A DNA stretch of 64,000 nucleotides from Nocardioidaceae bacterium (lineage in GTDB: Bacteria; Actinomycetota; Actinomycetes; Propionibacteriales; Nocardioidaceae). The position numbers were made by a program, and so were the translations under genes. The stretch is taken from contig JAGIBL010000001.1 of the NCBI GenBank assembly GCA_017744365.1, forward strand, positions 310,001-374,000, in the 5' to 3' direction. Below, piece by piece: positions 8,203 through 17,325 of the stretch. Below the pieces are notes generated by a model that searched no databases, was not told the origin of the DNA, and saw nothing but the letters and a program-made list of their open reading frames with translations. Numbering within the stretch: the stretch's first letter is position 1; every line of letters starts with the position of its first letter.

Positions 8203-9347
8203 CGGGGCGTTCGCTCGACCCGGTGCGCCGTGCCCGGCTGGTGCTCAGCCGGATCGGCGAACCGGGGGACCCGCGGCTGACCGGCCTGGTCTCCGAGCTC
8301 GGGCCGCTCGCCGTGCTCGACTCGCTGCGCTCCCAGCCCGAGCAGGTCGATCTTCGCGAGGCCCTGGCCGACCGGCTCGCCGCCGCCGACCCGGAGGCCG
8401 ACCTACGTCGCGCCGCTCGTGCGGGGATCCGGTTCGTCACGCCCGAGGACGACGAGTGGCCGGACGGCCTCGTCGACCTGGCGCACGCGCCGGTCCTGCA
8501 CGAGCGGGGCGGCAGCCCGGTAGGGCTCTGGGTGCGTGGTCGCCTGCGCCTGGACGAGGCGGTCGCCGGTGCTGTCGCGGTGGTCGGTTCGCGCTCGGCG
8601 ACCACGTACGGCGCCGACGCCGCCGCCGAGATCGGCAGCGTGCTGGGGGACAGGCGGCGTCCGGTGGTCTCCGGTGCGGCGTTCGGGATCGACCAGGCAG
8701 CGCACCGGGGAGCCCTCGCCGCGCGCGGGATCACGGTCGCCGTGCTCGCCTGCGGCGCGGACCGTGCCTACCCGTCGGCGCACGCCGCGCTGCTCGACTA
8801 CATCGCGGACGTCGGGCTGGTGATCTCCGAGGCAGCGCCCGGGTGCTCGCCGACGCGCGTGCGGTTCCTCGCGCGCAACCGGATCATCGCGGCCCTCGGC
8901 GCCGGCACCGTGGTCGTCGAGGCGGCCACCCGCAGCGGTGCCCTCAACACTGCCCAGTGGGCTGCCGGGATGAGCAGGGTGCTCATGGGGGTGCCCGGCC
9001 CGGTGACCAGCGCGCAGTCCGAAGGCGTGCACCGGCTGATCCGGAGCCGCGACGGGCTGCTGGTCACCTCCGGGCGCGACGTGCTCGAGGCCGTCGGCAG
9101 CGCCGGCGAGCACCTCGTGAGCCAGGACGGCCTGCCTTCCCGTCCGCGCGACCGGCTCGGGTTCGAGCACCGGGTCGTACTCGAGGCAGTGCCACGCCGG
9201 TCCGCGGCCACCTCTCGTTCGATCGCCCGGGCAGCCGGGCTCGCCCCGGCCCGGGTCACGACGATCCTCGAGGACCTCAGTCGAGGCGGCTTCGTCGAAC
9301 GCAGCCGTGACCGCTGGCGCCAGGTGGCGAGCGTCCTCGGCGGGTGA
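8199..9347 (+). CDS. dprA: DNA-processing protein DprA
   Basis: 382 residues. Rossmann-like DprA core: V-V-G-S-R-S-A-T-T-Y-G (about 127-137), S-G-A-A-F-G-I-D-Q-A-A-H-R-G (about 158-171), the R-N-R-I-I-A-A-L nucleotide-fold motif (about 225-232) and E-A-x-x-x-S-G-A-L. The C-terminal 60 residues look like the winged-helix domain found in many DprA proteins. DprA binds incoming single-stranded DNA and loads RecA. ATG 8199 overlaps the comM stop by four bases (ATGA). The usual S-G-x-A-x-G-I-D is slightly altered (S-G-A-A-F-G-I-D), which is within family range. Confidence 0.93.
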   Translation: MTGRSLDPVRRARLVLSRIGEPGDPRLTGLVSELGPLAVLDSLRSQPEQVDLREALADRLAAADPEADLRRAARAGIRFVTPEDDEWPDGLVDLAHAPVLHERGGSPVGLWVRGRLRLDEAVAGAVAVVGSRSATTYGADAAAEIGSVLGDRRRPVVSGAAFGIDQAAHRGALAARGITVAVLACGADRAYPSAHAALLDYIADVGLVISEAAPGCSPTRVRFLARNRIIAALGAGTVVVEAATRSGALNTAQWAAGMSRVLMGVPGPVTSAQSEGVHRLIRSRDGLLVTSGRDVLEAVGSAGEHLVSQDGLPSRPRDRLGFEHRVVLEAVPRRSAATSRSIARAAGLAPARVTTILEDLSRGGFVERSRDRWRQVASVLGG

Positions 9348-9396
9348 CTCGACGGGTGAGCGGCCGCGCCTTCCCGGTTCCACCGGTGTGGCTTCG

Positions 9397-9402
9397 TAGG
9401 CT
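9397..9402 (+). promoter_or_regulatory. -10 hexamer TAGGCT, leaderless promoter of the recombinase
   Basis: TAGGCT ends six bases before the GTG at 9409 and no Shine-Dalgarno sequence precedes that start, so transcription probably begins at the start codon itself. Confidence 0.5.
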
Positions 9403-9408
9403 GCCCAG

Positions 9409-10326
9409 GTGGACCTGCCCGAGGACTTCGCCACCGCCCTGGCGGCGTACGAACGCCACCTGCGTTCCGAGCGCGACCTCACCGACCACACCGTGCGCGC
9501 CTACCTCGGCGACGTCAGCGGGATGCTCGAGCACGCGGCCGCGCTCGGCTGCGTGACCCTCTCCGACCTCGACATCCGGAGCCTGCGCAGCTGGCTCGCC
9601 AAGCAGCAGACCCTCGGGAAGGCCCGCACCACCATGGCCCGGCGTGCCACCGCGGTCCGGGTGTTCACCGCCTGGGCACTGCGCACCGGCCGTGCCTCGG
9701 CTGATGCCGGCGCTCTGCTCGGCAGCCCCAAGGCACGCAAGCCGCTGCCGCCTGCGCTCGACGTCGCCCAGGCGCGCGCCCTCCTCGAAGCCGCCGCGGT
9801 CCAGGCCGACGACGGCAGCCCGGTGGGCCTGCGCGACGTGGCCATCCTGGAGCTGCTCTACGCGACGGGAATCCGCGTCGGCGAGCTGTGCGGCCTCGAC
9901 GTCGACGACGTCGACCGGTCCCGCCGCGTCGTCCGCGTCTTCGGCAAGGGCCGCAAGGAGCGGACCGTGCCCTACGGCCTCCCGGCCGACCAGGCACTCG
10001 GGCGCTGGCTCGACGAGGGCAGGCCACGACTGTTCGTCTCCGGCGCCGGTGCCGCGGTCTTCCTCGGCGCCCGCGGCCGGAGGATCGATCAGCGTGCCGT
10101 CCGCACGATGGTGCACCGGCGGCTCGCCGACGTCCCGGGTGCGCCCGACCTGGGCCCGCACGGGCTCCGGCACACCGCCGCGACCCACTTGCTCGAAGGC
10201 GGCGCCGACCTTCGGACCGTGCAGGAGCTGCTCGGGCACGCCTCGCTCGCCACCACGCAGATCTACACGCACGTGACCACCGAGCGCCTCCGGAGCGCCT
10301 ACCAGCTCGCGCATCCGCGGGCGTAG
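9409..10326 (+). CDS. xerC: Tyrosine recombinase XerC-like
   Basis: 305 residues, the usual Xer length. N-terminal SAM-like core-binding domain (about 5-90) and C-terminal catalytic domain with the full R-K-H-R-H-Y set: Arg in A-T-G-I-R-V-G-E-L (about 155), Lys in the G-K-G-R-K-E-R loop, H-G-L-R-H-T (about 251-256), G-H-A-S (about 277) and the nucleophile Tyr in Q-I-Y-T-H-V (about 286). Position next to dprA and ahead of rpsB is the normal location of chromosomal xerC in actinobacteria, so it is taken as the dimer-resolution recombinase and not as a phage integrase. GTG 9409 is a leaderless start. Confidence 0.9.
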   Translation: MDLPEDFATALAAYERHLRSERDLTDHTVRAYLGDVSGMLEHAAALGCVTLSDLDIRSLRSWLAKQQTLGKARTTMARRATAVRVFTAWALRTGRASADAGALLGSPKARKPLPPALDVAQARALLEAAAVQADDGSPVGLRDVAILELLYATGIRVGELCGLDVDDVDRSRRVVRVFGKGRKERTVPYGLPADQALGRWLDEGRPRLFVSGAGAAVFLGARGRRIDQRAVRTMVHRRLADVPGAPDLGPHGLRHTAATHLLEGGADLRTVQELLGHASLATTQIYTHVTTERLRSAYQLAHPRA

Positions 10327-10353
10327 GGTCGCGGGCTTCGGTTGGTGCTCCTC

Positions 10354-10373
10354 GGGGGCCCCGCCCCGCCCCC
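10354..10373. terminator. GC-only inverted repeat between convergent genes
   Basis: GGGGGC (10354-10359) and GCCCCC (10368-10373) can pair with an 8-base loop, in the 135-bp gap between xerC and the convergent M23 gene. There is no T tract on either side, so this is a weak terminator candidate. Confidence 0.25.
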
Positions 10374-10461
10374 ACCCACCCTCCCCGCGTTCGTCGATCG
10401 CCCGGAGTCGCCCGCGGCACAGCCCCGAGCAGCCCTCACCGGGGCACCCCGCGGCGACGCG

Positions 10462-11001
10462 TCAGCCGGTTCCGCCGAGCGGCAGGAGCCGTACGTTCCT
10501 CGCACCGATGAGCAGCAGCGGGTCCCGGTACTCCTCGCCGACGCGCAAGCCCCAGTGCAGGCAGGCGGCCGGCGGGCAGTGTGTTCCCGCGACCTCGAGC
10601 AGGCCGAGCAGCTGGCCGCGTTCGACGGGCTGGCCGGTGGCGACCTGGGCCACCACCGGCTCGTAGGTCGTCCGGTAGCCGCCGTGGTCGACGGAGACGA
10701 CGCCGCGGCCGGCGATCACGCCGGCGAAGGCGACCGTGCCCGCCAGTGCACTGCGCACGACCTGTCCTGGTCGGCCGGCGAGGTCGGCGCCGCGGTGGGC
10801 GGCGTCCCAGGGGGTCTCGGGACCGTCGAACCCGCGCACGACGTCGGTGTCCTCGAGCGGCCACATCCCGCTGCCGGGGCGAGGTCCCGGGGACGCCGGG
10901 GACGCCGGGGACGCCGGCGATGCCGGCGGGGGATCGGCGCTCACCGGCGGCGGTGGCCCGGCCAGGGCGAGGATCGCGAGCAGCGTGCTGAGCAGGTTCA
11001 T
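10462..11001 (-). CDS. Secreted M23 (LytM-like) peptidase
   Basis: 179 residues from ATG 11001. Signal peptide M-N-L-L-S-T-L-L-A-I-L-A-L-A-G with cleavage near V-S-A, then a Pro/Ala/Ser linker. The M23 core shows H-R-G-A-D-L-A (zinc His and Asp) and L-H-W-G-L-R (H-x-H position represented by a single His followed by W-G), as in many actinobacterial M23 proteins beside rpsB. Possible upstream in-frame starts exist, but they would place a long basic stretch before the signal peptide, and a CACCCT hexamer lies six bases before this ATG. Expected role: cell-wall peptide cleavage or, if the second His is insufficient, a non-catalytic wall-binding role. Confidence 0.75.
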   Translation of the reverse strand: MNLLSTLLAILALAGPPPPVSADPPPASPASPASPASPGPRPGSGMWPLEDTDVVRGFDGPETPWDAAHRGADLAGRPGQVVRSALAGTVAFAGVIAGRGVVSVDHGGYRTTYEPVVAQVATGQPVERGQLLGLLEVAGTHCPPAACLHWGLRVGEEYRDPLLLIGARNVRLLPLGGTG

Positions 11002-11080
11002 GGGACGAGGGTGGACGTGGCGCGGGCGGTTCCGCATCCGCTGGTGCCCGCCTTGTGGAAAGGTCCCCCGAAATCGTCGG

Positions 11081-11089
11081 TGTGGACAA
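11081..11089 (-). promoter_or_regulatory. DnaA box
   Basis: TGTGGACAA, the exact reverse complement of TTGTCCACA, in the divergent gap upstream of rpsB. A partial match (TGTGGAAAG) lies at 11054-11062 in the same orientation. Confidence 0.45.
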
Positions 11090-11123
11090 CTTCGCCCGCG
11101 GCAAGCTGCCCGCCGGGGCCGTT

Positions 11124-11153
11124 TCGACAACAGCGCGGCCGCGAAGCTAGACT
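11124..11153 (+). promoter_or_regulatory. Probable rpsB promoter
   Basis: TCGACA (11124-11129) and TAGACT (11148-11153) are separated by 18 bp, a reasonable housekeeping sigma-factor promoter. It would give a leader of about 225 nt before rpsB. Confidence 0.4.
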
Positions 11154-11384
11154 TCGTCCTCAGCAACCCACCTGGGTTGACTTCGCACGCCCGCAGACCG
11201 TGCCGCCTTCGGGAGAAGCATTCCTCCTGGCAGGCGGAGCCACGCGGGTGAGGCCTTCAGTCCGGACGACAGCCCGGTCAGGTCTCACGCAGGCGTCAGG
11301 GCGGGCCCCGAGCTCGCAAGGAACTGAAAATCGGTTCGCGCCGCAGGCATGCGCGCGGGCCACTGACCAGGAGGCAAGACCGGC

Positions 11385-12326
11385 ATGGCCGTCGTCACCA
11401 TGCGCCAGCTCCTCGAGAGCGGCGTCCACTTCGGGCACCAGACCCGTCGCTGGAACCCGAAGATGAAGCGCTTCATCATGACCGAGCGCAACGGCATCTA
11501 CATCATCGACCTGCAGCAGTCGCTGTCCTACATCGACGCGAGCTACGCGTTCATCAAGGACACCGTCGCCAAGGGCGGCACGATCATGTTCGTGGGCACC
11601 AAGAAGCAGGCTCAGGAGGCGATCGCCGAGCAGGCGACCCGCGTCGGGATGCCCTTCGTCAACCAGCGCTGGCTGGGTGGCATGCTCACCAACTTCTCCA
11701 CCGTGCACCAGCGGATCAACCGTCTCAAGGAGCTCGACGAGGTCGACTTCGACAACGTCGCCGGTTCCGGTCGCACCAAGAAGGAGCTCCTGCAGATGAA
11801 GCGGGAGCGCGACAAGCTCGACAAGACCCTCGGTGGCATCCGGGAGATGACCCGGACCCCGTCCGCAGTGTGGATCGTCGACACCAAGAAGGAGCACCTC
11901 GCCGTTGAGGAGGCTCGCAAGCTCCGGATCCCGATCATCGGCATCCTGGACACCAACTGCGACCCCGACGAGGTCGACTACCCGATCCCGGGCAACGACG
12001 ACGCCATCCGCGCCGTCAGCCTGCTGACCCGCGTGATCGCCGACGCCGTGGCCGACGGCCTGATCGCTCGCTCGGGCGCGAAGACCGAGGGTGACGCTCC
12101 GATCGGCGCGGACGAGCCGCTGGCCGACTGGGAGCGCGACCTGCTCGAGGGCCAGAGCGAGGCACCCGCCGCAGCTCCGGCCGAGGCTCCGGCCGAGACC
12201 CCGGCCGAGGCGCCCGCCGCCGAGGCTGCTCCCGAGGCCGCTGCTGAGGCCGCGCCGCTGGAGGAGTCCGTGGCCGAGGTCGTCGCGACCGAGGCTGCTG
12301 AGAACACCGAGACCAAGGAGGACTGA
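11385..12326 (+). CDS. rpsB: 30S ribosomal protein S2
   Basis: 313 residues. The S2 core is intact: [38 protein letters not shown] and [10 protein letters not shown]2 is needed for late assembly of the small subunit and mRNA binding. Beyond the core (about residue 258) is an extension of some 55 residues rich in Ala, Pro and Glu, encoded by imperfect GAGGCTCCGGCC-like repeats (about 12165-12250); similar acidic tails occur in other actinobacterial S2 proteins. AGGAGG is 10 bp before ATG 11385. Followed by tsf after three bases, the standard pair. Confidence 0.97.
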   Translation: MAVVTMRQLLESGVHFGHQTRRWNPKMKRFIMTERNGIYIIDLQQSLSYIDASYAFIKDTVAKGGTIMFVGTKKQAQEAIAEQATRVGMPFVNQRWLGGMLTNFSTVHQRINRLKELDEVDFDNVAGSGRTKKELLQMKRERDKLDKTLGGIREMTRTPSAVWIVDTKKEHLAVEEARKLRIPIIGILDTNCDPDEVDYPIPGNDDAIRAVSLLTRVIADAVADGLIARSGAKTEGDAPIGADEPLADWERDLLEGQSEAPAAAPAEAPAETPAEAPAAEAAPEAAAEAAPLEESVAEVVATEAAENTETKED

Positions 12327-12329
12327 GGC

Positions 12330-13139
12330 GTGGCGATTTCCGCTGCCGACGTCAAGAAGCTCCGCGACCTGACCGCCGCGGGCATGATGGACGCGAAGAA
12401 GGCGCTCGAGGAGGCCGACGGCAACTTCGACAAGGCCGTCGAGATCCTGCGCGTCAAGGGCCAGGCGAAGGCCGAGAAGCGCGCCGGTGAGCGTGAGGCC
12501 ACCTCCGGCCTGGTCGCCGCTGCCGGTGGTGCGCTGGTCGAGCTGAAGAGCGAGACCGACTTCGTGGCCAAGAACGACGAGTTCATCGCCGCAGCCCAGA
12601 AGATCGCCGACGCCGCCGACGCCGCCAAGGCGGGCGACGCCGAGGCGCTCAAGGCGGTCGAGGTCGACGGCAAGACCGTCGGCGAGATCGTCGAGGGCCT
12701 GGCCATCACCATCGGCGAGAAGATCGAGCTCGGCAACGTCGCGTACTTCGACGGCCCGGTTGCGGTCTACCTGCACAAGCGTGCCGCGGACCTGCCGCCG
12801 GCCGTGGGCGTGCTCGTCTCTTACGACGGCGACGAGGCCGCCGCGCGTGCCGCCGCCATGCAGGTCGCCGCGATGAAGGCCCAGTACCTGACCCGTGACG
12901 AGGTCCCGGCCGACATCGTCGCCGCCGAGAAGGACGTCCTGGAGAAGAAGACCCTCGAGGAGGGCAAGCCGGAGGCCGCGGTCGCCAAGATCGTCGAGGG
13001 CCGTCTGGGTGGCTTCTTCAAGGAGATCGTCCTGCTCGAGCAGGAGTCGGTCACCGAGTCCAAGAAGACGGTCAAGCAGGTGCTCGACGAGGCCGGCACC
13101 ACCGTGAAGCGGTTCGCTCGCTTCGAGGTCGGCGCCTGA
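12330..13139 (+). CDS. tsf: Elongation factor Ts
   Basis: 269 residues starting at GTG 12330, preceded by AAGGAGG. N-terminal UBA-like domain with [18 protein letters not shown] and the second signature [12 protein letters not shown] (about residues 71-82), which contains the T-D-F-V motif that displaces GDP from EF-Tu. Duplicated dimerisation core follows. Located three bases after rpsB as in most bacteria. A stable hairpin at 13163-13203 follows the stop. Confidence 0.97.
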   Translation: MAISAADVKKLRDLTAAGMMDAKKALEEADGNFDKAVEILRVKGQAKAEKRAGEREATSGLVAAAGGALVELKSETDFVAKNDEFIAAAQKIADAADAAKAGDAEALKAVEVDGKTVGEIVEGLAITIGEKIELGNVAYFDGPVAVYLHKRAADLPPAVGVLVSYDGDEAAARAAAMQVAAMKAQYLTRDEVPADIVAAEKDVLEKKTLEEGKPEAAVAKIVEGRLGGFFKEIVLLEQESVTESKKTVKQVLDEAGTTVKRFARFEVGA

Positions 13140-13162
13140 CCCGGTCGGATCATTGCTCCGGA

Positions 13163-13203
13163 GTCAGCCTCTCCACCATCCTGAGATGGTCGGGGAGGCT
13201 GAC
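13163..13203 (+). terminator. Strong stem-loop after tsf
   Basis: An 18/19-nt near-perfect inverted repeat (GTCAGCCTC...ACCATC with GATGGT...GAGGCTGAC) around the 4-base loop CTGA. No T run follows; instead the GGAGG site of the next gene (13208-13212) begins five bases downstream. It may end rpsB-tsf transcription, stabilise the 3' end, or control translation of the downstream cNMP-binding gene. Confidence 0.6.
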
Positions 13204-13218
13204 TGCTGGAGGTACGCC

Positions 13219-13647
13219 GTGAAGACCACCCAGGACGCCCAGGAGCTCGAGCGGCTCCTCGGAGAGGTACCGCTGCTGAAGCCCTTGTCGGCCAAGCGGC
13301 GACGGCAGCTCGTCGATCGCTCGCGTGTCGTGAACCACGACACCGGCCACGTGCTCGCGGCCGAGGGCGGCGGCGCCCTCGCGATGCACCTGATCCTCGC
13401 GGGCTCGGCCGCGGTCACCACCGGCGGCGAGCAGGTGCGCACCCTGCGCCCCGGCGACTACTTCGGCGAGATCAGCCTGATCGACGGCAAGCCGCGCTCC
13501 GCCGAGGTCACCGCGGCCGAGCCGCTGAGCGTGCTCGCGGTGCCGTACCAGGCCTTCCAGGAGGTCCTCGACGCCGAGCCGGCGTTCGCCCGCGAGCTGC
13601 TCGTCGTGCTGTGCGCCCGGCTGCGGGAGGCCGAGAGCTCCGGGTGA
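13219..13647 (+). CDS. Solo cyclic-nucleotide-binding domain protein
   Basis: 142 residues from GTG 13219, with GGAGG at 13208-13212. The whole protein is one cNMP-binding beta-roll: the phosphate-binding cassette reads Y-F-G-E-I-S-L-I-D-G-K-P-R-S-A-E-V-T-A, with the key Glu and Arg that hold the cyclic phosphate and ribose. There is no helix-turn-helix, so it cannot act as a CRP-type DNA-binding regulator on its own. It is inserted between tsf and pyrH, which usually adjoin. It resembles the protein at 26226-26648, which is coupled to a cyclase. Possible role: cAMP/cGMP sensor acting by protein contact; partner unknown. Confidence 0.8.
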   Translation: MKTTQDAQELERLLGEVPLLKPLSAKRRRQLVDRSRVVNHDTGHVLAAEGGGALAMHLILAGSAAVTTGGEQVRTLRPGDYFGEISLIDGKPRSAEVTAAEPLSVLAVPYQAFQEVLDAEPAFARELLVVLCARLREAESSG

Positions 13648-13679
13648 GGCCCCATTCGTCGCCGGGGCACCTGCTCAAG

Positions 13680-13685
13680 TAGGTT
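13680..13685 (+). promoter_or_regulatory. -10 hexamer TAGGTT upstream of pyrH
   Basis: TAGGTT lies about 31 bp before the pyrH ATG and downstream of the cNMP gene, giving a short leader that includes the GAGGGG ribosome binding site. No clear -35 element. Confidence 0.35.
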
Positions 13686-13704
13686 TCGGGCTACGGCCAA
13701 CTGA

Positions 13705-15008
<1,304 letters not shown>

Positions 15009-15031
15009 GGACCCCGCAGCCCGACTCACCG

Positions 15032-15922
15032 ATGACGACGCCTGACGCCGCCGTACCCGCGCAGAAGGACCACGGCCGCGCCGGCCGGGACCTGCGTGCG
15101 GCGGTCACCTCGGCGGTGGTGCTGCTCGCCGCGATCGCCGGTTCGCTGTTCTTCTACAAGGCCGTGTTCATGGTGATCGTCGCGGCGGCGGTCGTGGTCG
15201 CGATCTGGGAGCTGCACCGCGGGCTCGCCGCCAAGCTCATCGACATCCCCGAGCAGCCGCTGATGGCCGGTGGCGTGGTGATGGTCGCGGTCGCCTACTT
15301 CTGGGGCGCGCCGGCCCTGGTCACCGCGACCGCGGTCACTGCGCTGGTGCTCATGCTCTGGCTGCTGCGCCGCGGCGTGGACGGCTTCGTGCAGAACGCC
15401 ACCGCGGCCGTCTTCACGCTGATCTACGTGCCGTTCCTCGGCTCGTTCGTGGCGCTCATGCTCGCCGAGGGCGGCGACTGGGACACGCGCAGCTTCGTCG
15501 GCGGCTCGCTCGACGACGGCGTGCGCGGCATCGTCGCGTTCATCCTGGTCACCATCGCCAGCGACATCGGCGGGTACGTCGCCGGGGTGCTGTTCGGCCG
15601 GCACCCGATGGCCCCGGTCATCTCCCCGAAGAAGTCCTGGGAGGGGTTCGCCGGGTCGCTGCTCTTCTGCGTCGGCGCCGGCATCGCCCTGGTGGTCTGG
15701 ATGCTCGACGGCGACTGGTGGGTCGGCGTGCTGCTCGGCCTCGCCGCCGTCGTGATGGCCACCCTGGGCGACCTGGTCGAGTCGGTCATGAAGCGCGACC
15801 TCGGCATCAAGGACATGAGCCAGATCATCCCGGGCCACGGCGGCCTGATGGACCGGCTCGACTCGCTGCTCGCGACGATCGCCCCGATCTGGCTGCTGCT
15901 GCACTACCTCGTGTTCAACTAG
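15032..15922 (+). CDS. cdsA: Phosphatidate cytidylyltransferase
   Basis: 296 residues from ATG 15032. About seven hydrophobic segments follow a polar N-terminus. The C-terminal CdsA signature is clear: S-P-K-K-S-W-E-G-F-A-G-S, then K-R-D-L-G-I-K-D-M and P-G-H-G-G-L-M-D-R-L-D-S, which carries the metal-binding aspartates. Makes CDP-diacylglycerol from phosphatidic acid and CTP in the cytoplasmic membrane. Lies after frr as in other actinobacteria. The stop codon is in the first unit of a 13-bp tandem repeat shared with the convergent gene. Confidence 0.95.
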   Translation: MTTPDAAVPAQKDHGRAGRDLRAAVTSAVVLLAAIAGSLFFYKAVFMVIVAAAVVVAIWELHRGLAAKLIDIPEQPLMAGGVVMVAVAYFWGAPALVTATAVTALVLMLWLLRRGVDGFVQNATAAVFTLIYVPFLGSFVALMLAEGGDWDTRSFVGGSLDDGVRGIVAFILVTIASDIGGYVAGVLFGRHPMAPVISPKKSWEGFAGSLLFCVGAGIALVVWMLDGDWWVGVLLGLAAVVMATLGDLVESVMKRDLGIKDMSQIIPGHGGLMDRLDSLLATIAPIWLLLHYLVFN

Positions 15923-15967
15923 GCGACCCAGCTAGGCAACCCAGCTAGGCGACCCGGCTAGGCAACG
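15919..15967. repeat. 13-bp tandem repeat at a convergent gene junction
   Basis: Three full units of CTAGGC(G/A)ACCC(A/G)G at 15919-15931, 15932-15944 and 15945-15957, and a partial fourth at 15958-15967. The cdsA stop TAG lies in unit 1 and the stop of the convergent CheX-like gene (CTA on this strand) opens unit 4. Because each unit begins CTAG, each offers a stop codon on both strands. Confidence 0.85.
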
Positions 15968-16455
15968 CCGACGATCGAGAGCCTTCCCTGGCCGTACCCG
16001 GCGATCGTGACCGACAGGTCCAGTCGGCGGCCGAGCACCTGGCCCATCGCGGCCACGTCCTGCGGCGGAGCCGTCATCGGGCTGTGCATCGCGTACAGCT
16101 TCACGTGCGGGTGCCCCTCGGCGTTGAGCAGCGCCGCACACACGTTGAGCACCTCGTAGAGGTTCTCCTCCATCGACGGGGTCAGCAGCCGCTCGGCGAC
16201 CGCGTCCTGGGCGCCGCCCGGGGGGACCAGGCCGATCGCCGCACCGGCGTAGGCGGAGAACGCCAGGTCGCAGACCGCGACCGCGCGCACGGTGAGCCGG
16301 TCGTCGACGTAGACCGCGTGCGCGGCCCGGTCGCCGGGCTCGGGGGAGTACGGCGAGGTCAGGTCGACCGTGACGTCGCGTCCGAGGAGGCCCTCGAGCA
16401 GGTCCAGGACGTCCTTCGGTGACGGCTCCCGCGTCATCGTGGCCATCTCGCTCAT
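15958..16455 (-). CDS. CheX/CheC-like chemotaxis phosphatase candidate
   Basis: 165 residues. Shows an M-E-E-N-L-Y-E-V-L-N-V-C-A-A-L-L-N segment resembling the E-x-x-N helix of CheX/CheC phosphatases, which dephosphorylate CheY. It follows a stand-alone CheY-like gene with a one-base stop/start overlap, which strengthens that reading. No cheA, cheW, cheB, cheR or receptor gene is nearby, so the partner kinase must be elsewhere or absent. ATG 16455 is used; in-frame ATGs at 16446 and 16437 are possible. The family assignment is tentative. Confidence 0.55.
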   Translation of the reverse strand: MSEMATMTREPSPKDVLDLLEGLLGRDVTVDLTSPYSPEPGDRAAHAVYVDDRLTVRAVAVCDLAFSAYAGAAIGLVPPGGAQDAVAERLLTPSMEENLYEVLNVCAALLNAEGHPHVKLYAMHSPMTAPPQDVAAMGQVLGRRLDLSVTIAGYGQGRLSIVGVA

Positions 16456-16817
16456 CAGCCCAGCACCCCTTCCAGCTTCTCCCGGAAGGACTCCGGCGTG
16501 AACGGCTTGGTGATGACGAACATCGCGCCGGCGGCCTCGGCCCGGGTCACCATCTCCGGCGAGCCCTCCGAGGTCACGAACGCGAACGGCACCTGCTCGC
16601 CCGAGGCGCGCAGCGAGGCGAGCAGGTCGATGCCGTTCATCTCCGGCATGTTCCAGTCGGAGAGCACCAGCTGCGGCGCGTGCTCGCGCACCGCGGCCAG
16701 CCCCTCGACGCCGTTGCCGGCCTCGACCAGGTCGTGGCCGGTGAACCCGGCCTGGCGCAGGGTGCGGGTGACGATCTGCCGCATCACGCGGCTGTCGTCG
16801 ACGATCAGGATCTTCAT
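16455..16817 (-). CDS. Stand-alone CheY-like response regulator
   Basis: 120 residues, one receiver domain and nothing else. Acidic pocket V-D-D (about residues 6-8), phospho-acceptor Asp in L-S-D-W-N-M-P (about 54), the T/S position in F-V-T-S-E-G, and Lys in I-T-K-P-F (about 104). This is the CheY or single-domain regulator pattern. GAGGAGG precedes ATG 16817. Middle gene of a three-gene unit: receiver with Asp/Pro tail, this protein, CheX-like protein. Confidence 0.85.
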   Translation of the reverse strand: MKILIVDDSRVMRQIVTRTLRQAGFTGHDLVEAGNGVEGLAAVREHAPQLVLSDWNMPEMNGIDLLASLRASGEQVPFAFVTSEGSPEMVTRAEAAGAMFVITKPFTPESFREKLEGVLG

Positions 16818-16854
16818 CGCGTGGCCTCCTCGGCTTCGGTGGTGGGTTCGGCGC

Positions 16855-17325
16855 TCACACCCGGGCTCCTTCCGGGCTGGCGTCGGGGCTGGCGTCGGGG
16901 CTGGCGTCGGGGCTGGCGTCGGGGCTGCGCGACGGGTTGAACCCGAGGACGTCGAGCTTCTCCCGGAACGCCTCGCGGGCGAACGGCTTGGTCAGGTACT
17001 CGTGGGCGCCGGCGGCCAGGGCCTGGACCAGGAGGTCGTGCTCGTCCTCGGTGGCCACCACGAACAGCGTGATCGACCGCCACTCGGGTCGTGCCCGTAC
17101 CTGCTCGACGAAGGCCAGCCCGCCCATCACCGGCATCGTCGCGTCGACGGTCACCAGCACCGGCAGGTCGGCGCCGAGCCCGGTCAGCACGTCGAGGGCC
17201 GCTCGTCCGTCGGCCGCCTCGTGCACCTCGTAGCCCAGCGCGCTCAGCTCGCGGCGCTGCAGCGTGCGCATCACGCGGGAATCGTCGACCACCATGGCGC
17301 GCAGGGGGACGCGAAGGTCTGCCAT
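16855..17325 (-). CDS. Response regulator receiver protein with S-P-D-A repeat tail
   Basis: 156 residues from ATG 17325, selected over ATG 17331 because GGAGG is 8 bp upstream of the former and only 2 bp from the latter. Receiver domain: V-D-D acidic pair, Asp in T-V-D-A-T-M-P, Thr in V-V-A-T-E-D, Lys in L-T-K-P-F. The C-terminus has four S-P-D-A repeats encoded by a 12-bp tandem repeat (16874-16921), then a short tail. No output domain. Head gene of the unit containing the CheY-like and CheX-like genes; probably part of a chemotaxis-like or other phosphorelay. Confidence 0.8.
   Translation of the reverse strand: MADLRVPLRAMVVDDSRVMRTLQRRELSALGYEVHEAADGRAALDVLTGLGADLPVLVTVDATMPVMGGLAFVEQVRARPEWRSITLFVVATEDEHDLLVQALAAGAHEYLTKPFAREAFREKLDVLGFNPSRSPDASPDASPDASPDASPEGARV
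16874..16921. repeat. 12-bp tandem repeat, four copies
   Basis: GGGCTGGCGTCG repeated exactly four times (16874-16885 and onward), followed by a partial unit. In frame within the response regulator tail, encoding Ser-Pro-Asp-Ala units on the minus strand. Copy number is likely variable by replication slippage. Confidence 0.9.

Larger units (their letters stand above)
11002..11384. other. Intergenic region, divergent M23 / rpsB
   Basis: 383 bp without a gene. It holds an exact DnaA box on the minus strand (11081-11089), a degenerate second box (11054-11062), a likely rpsB promoter (11124-11153), and a rpsB leader of about 225 nt. A five-codon ORF starting at ATG 11349 ends (TGA, 11364-11366) just before the rpsB ribosome binding site AGGAGG (11369-11374). 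I saw no known r-protein leader motif. Confidence 0.5.

Noticed and set aside
16874-16921. Short tandem repeats as a CRISPR array
   Set aside because: Units are contiguous 12-bp copies without spacers and lie in frame in a coding gene.
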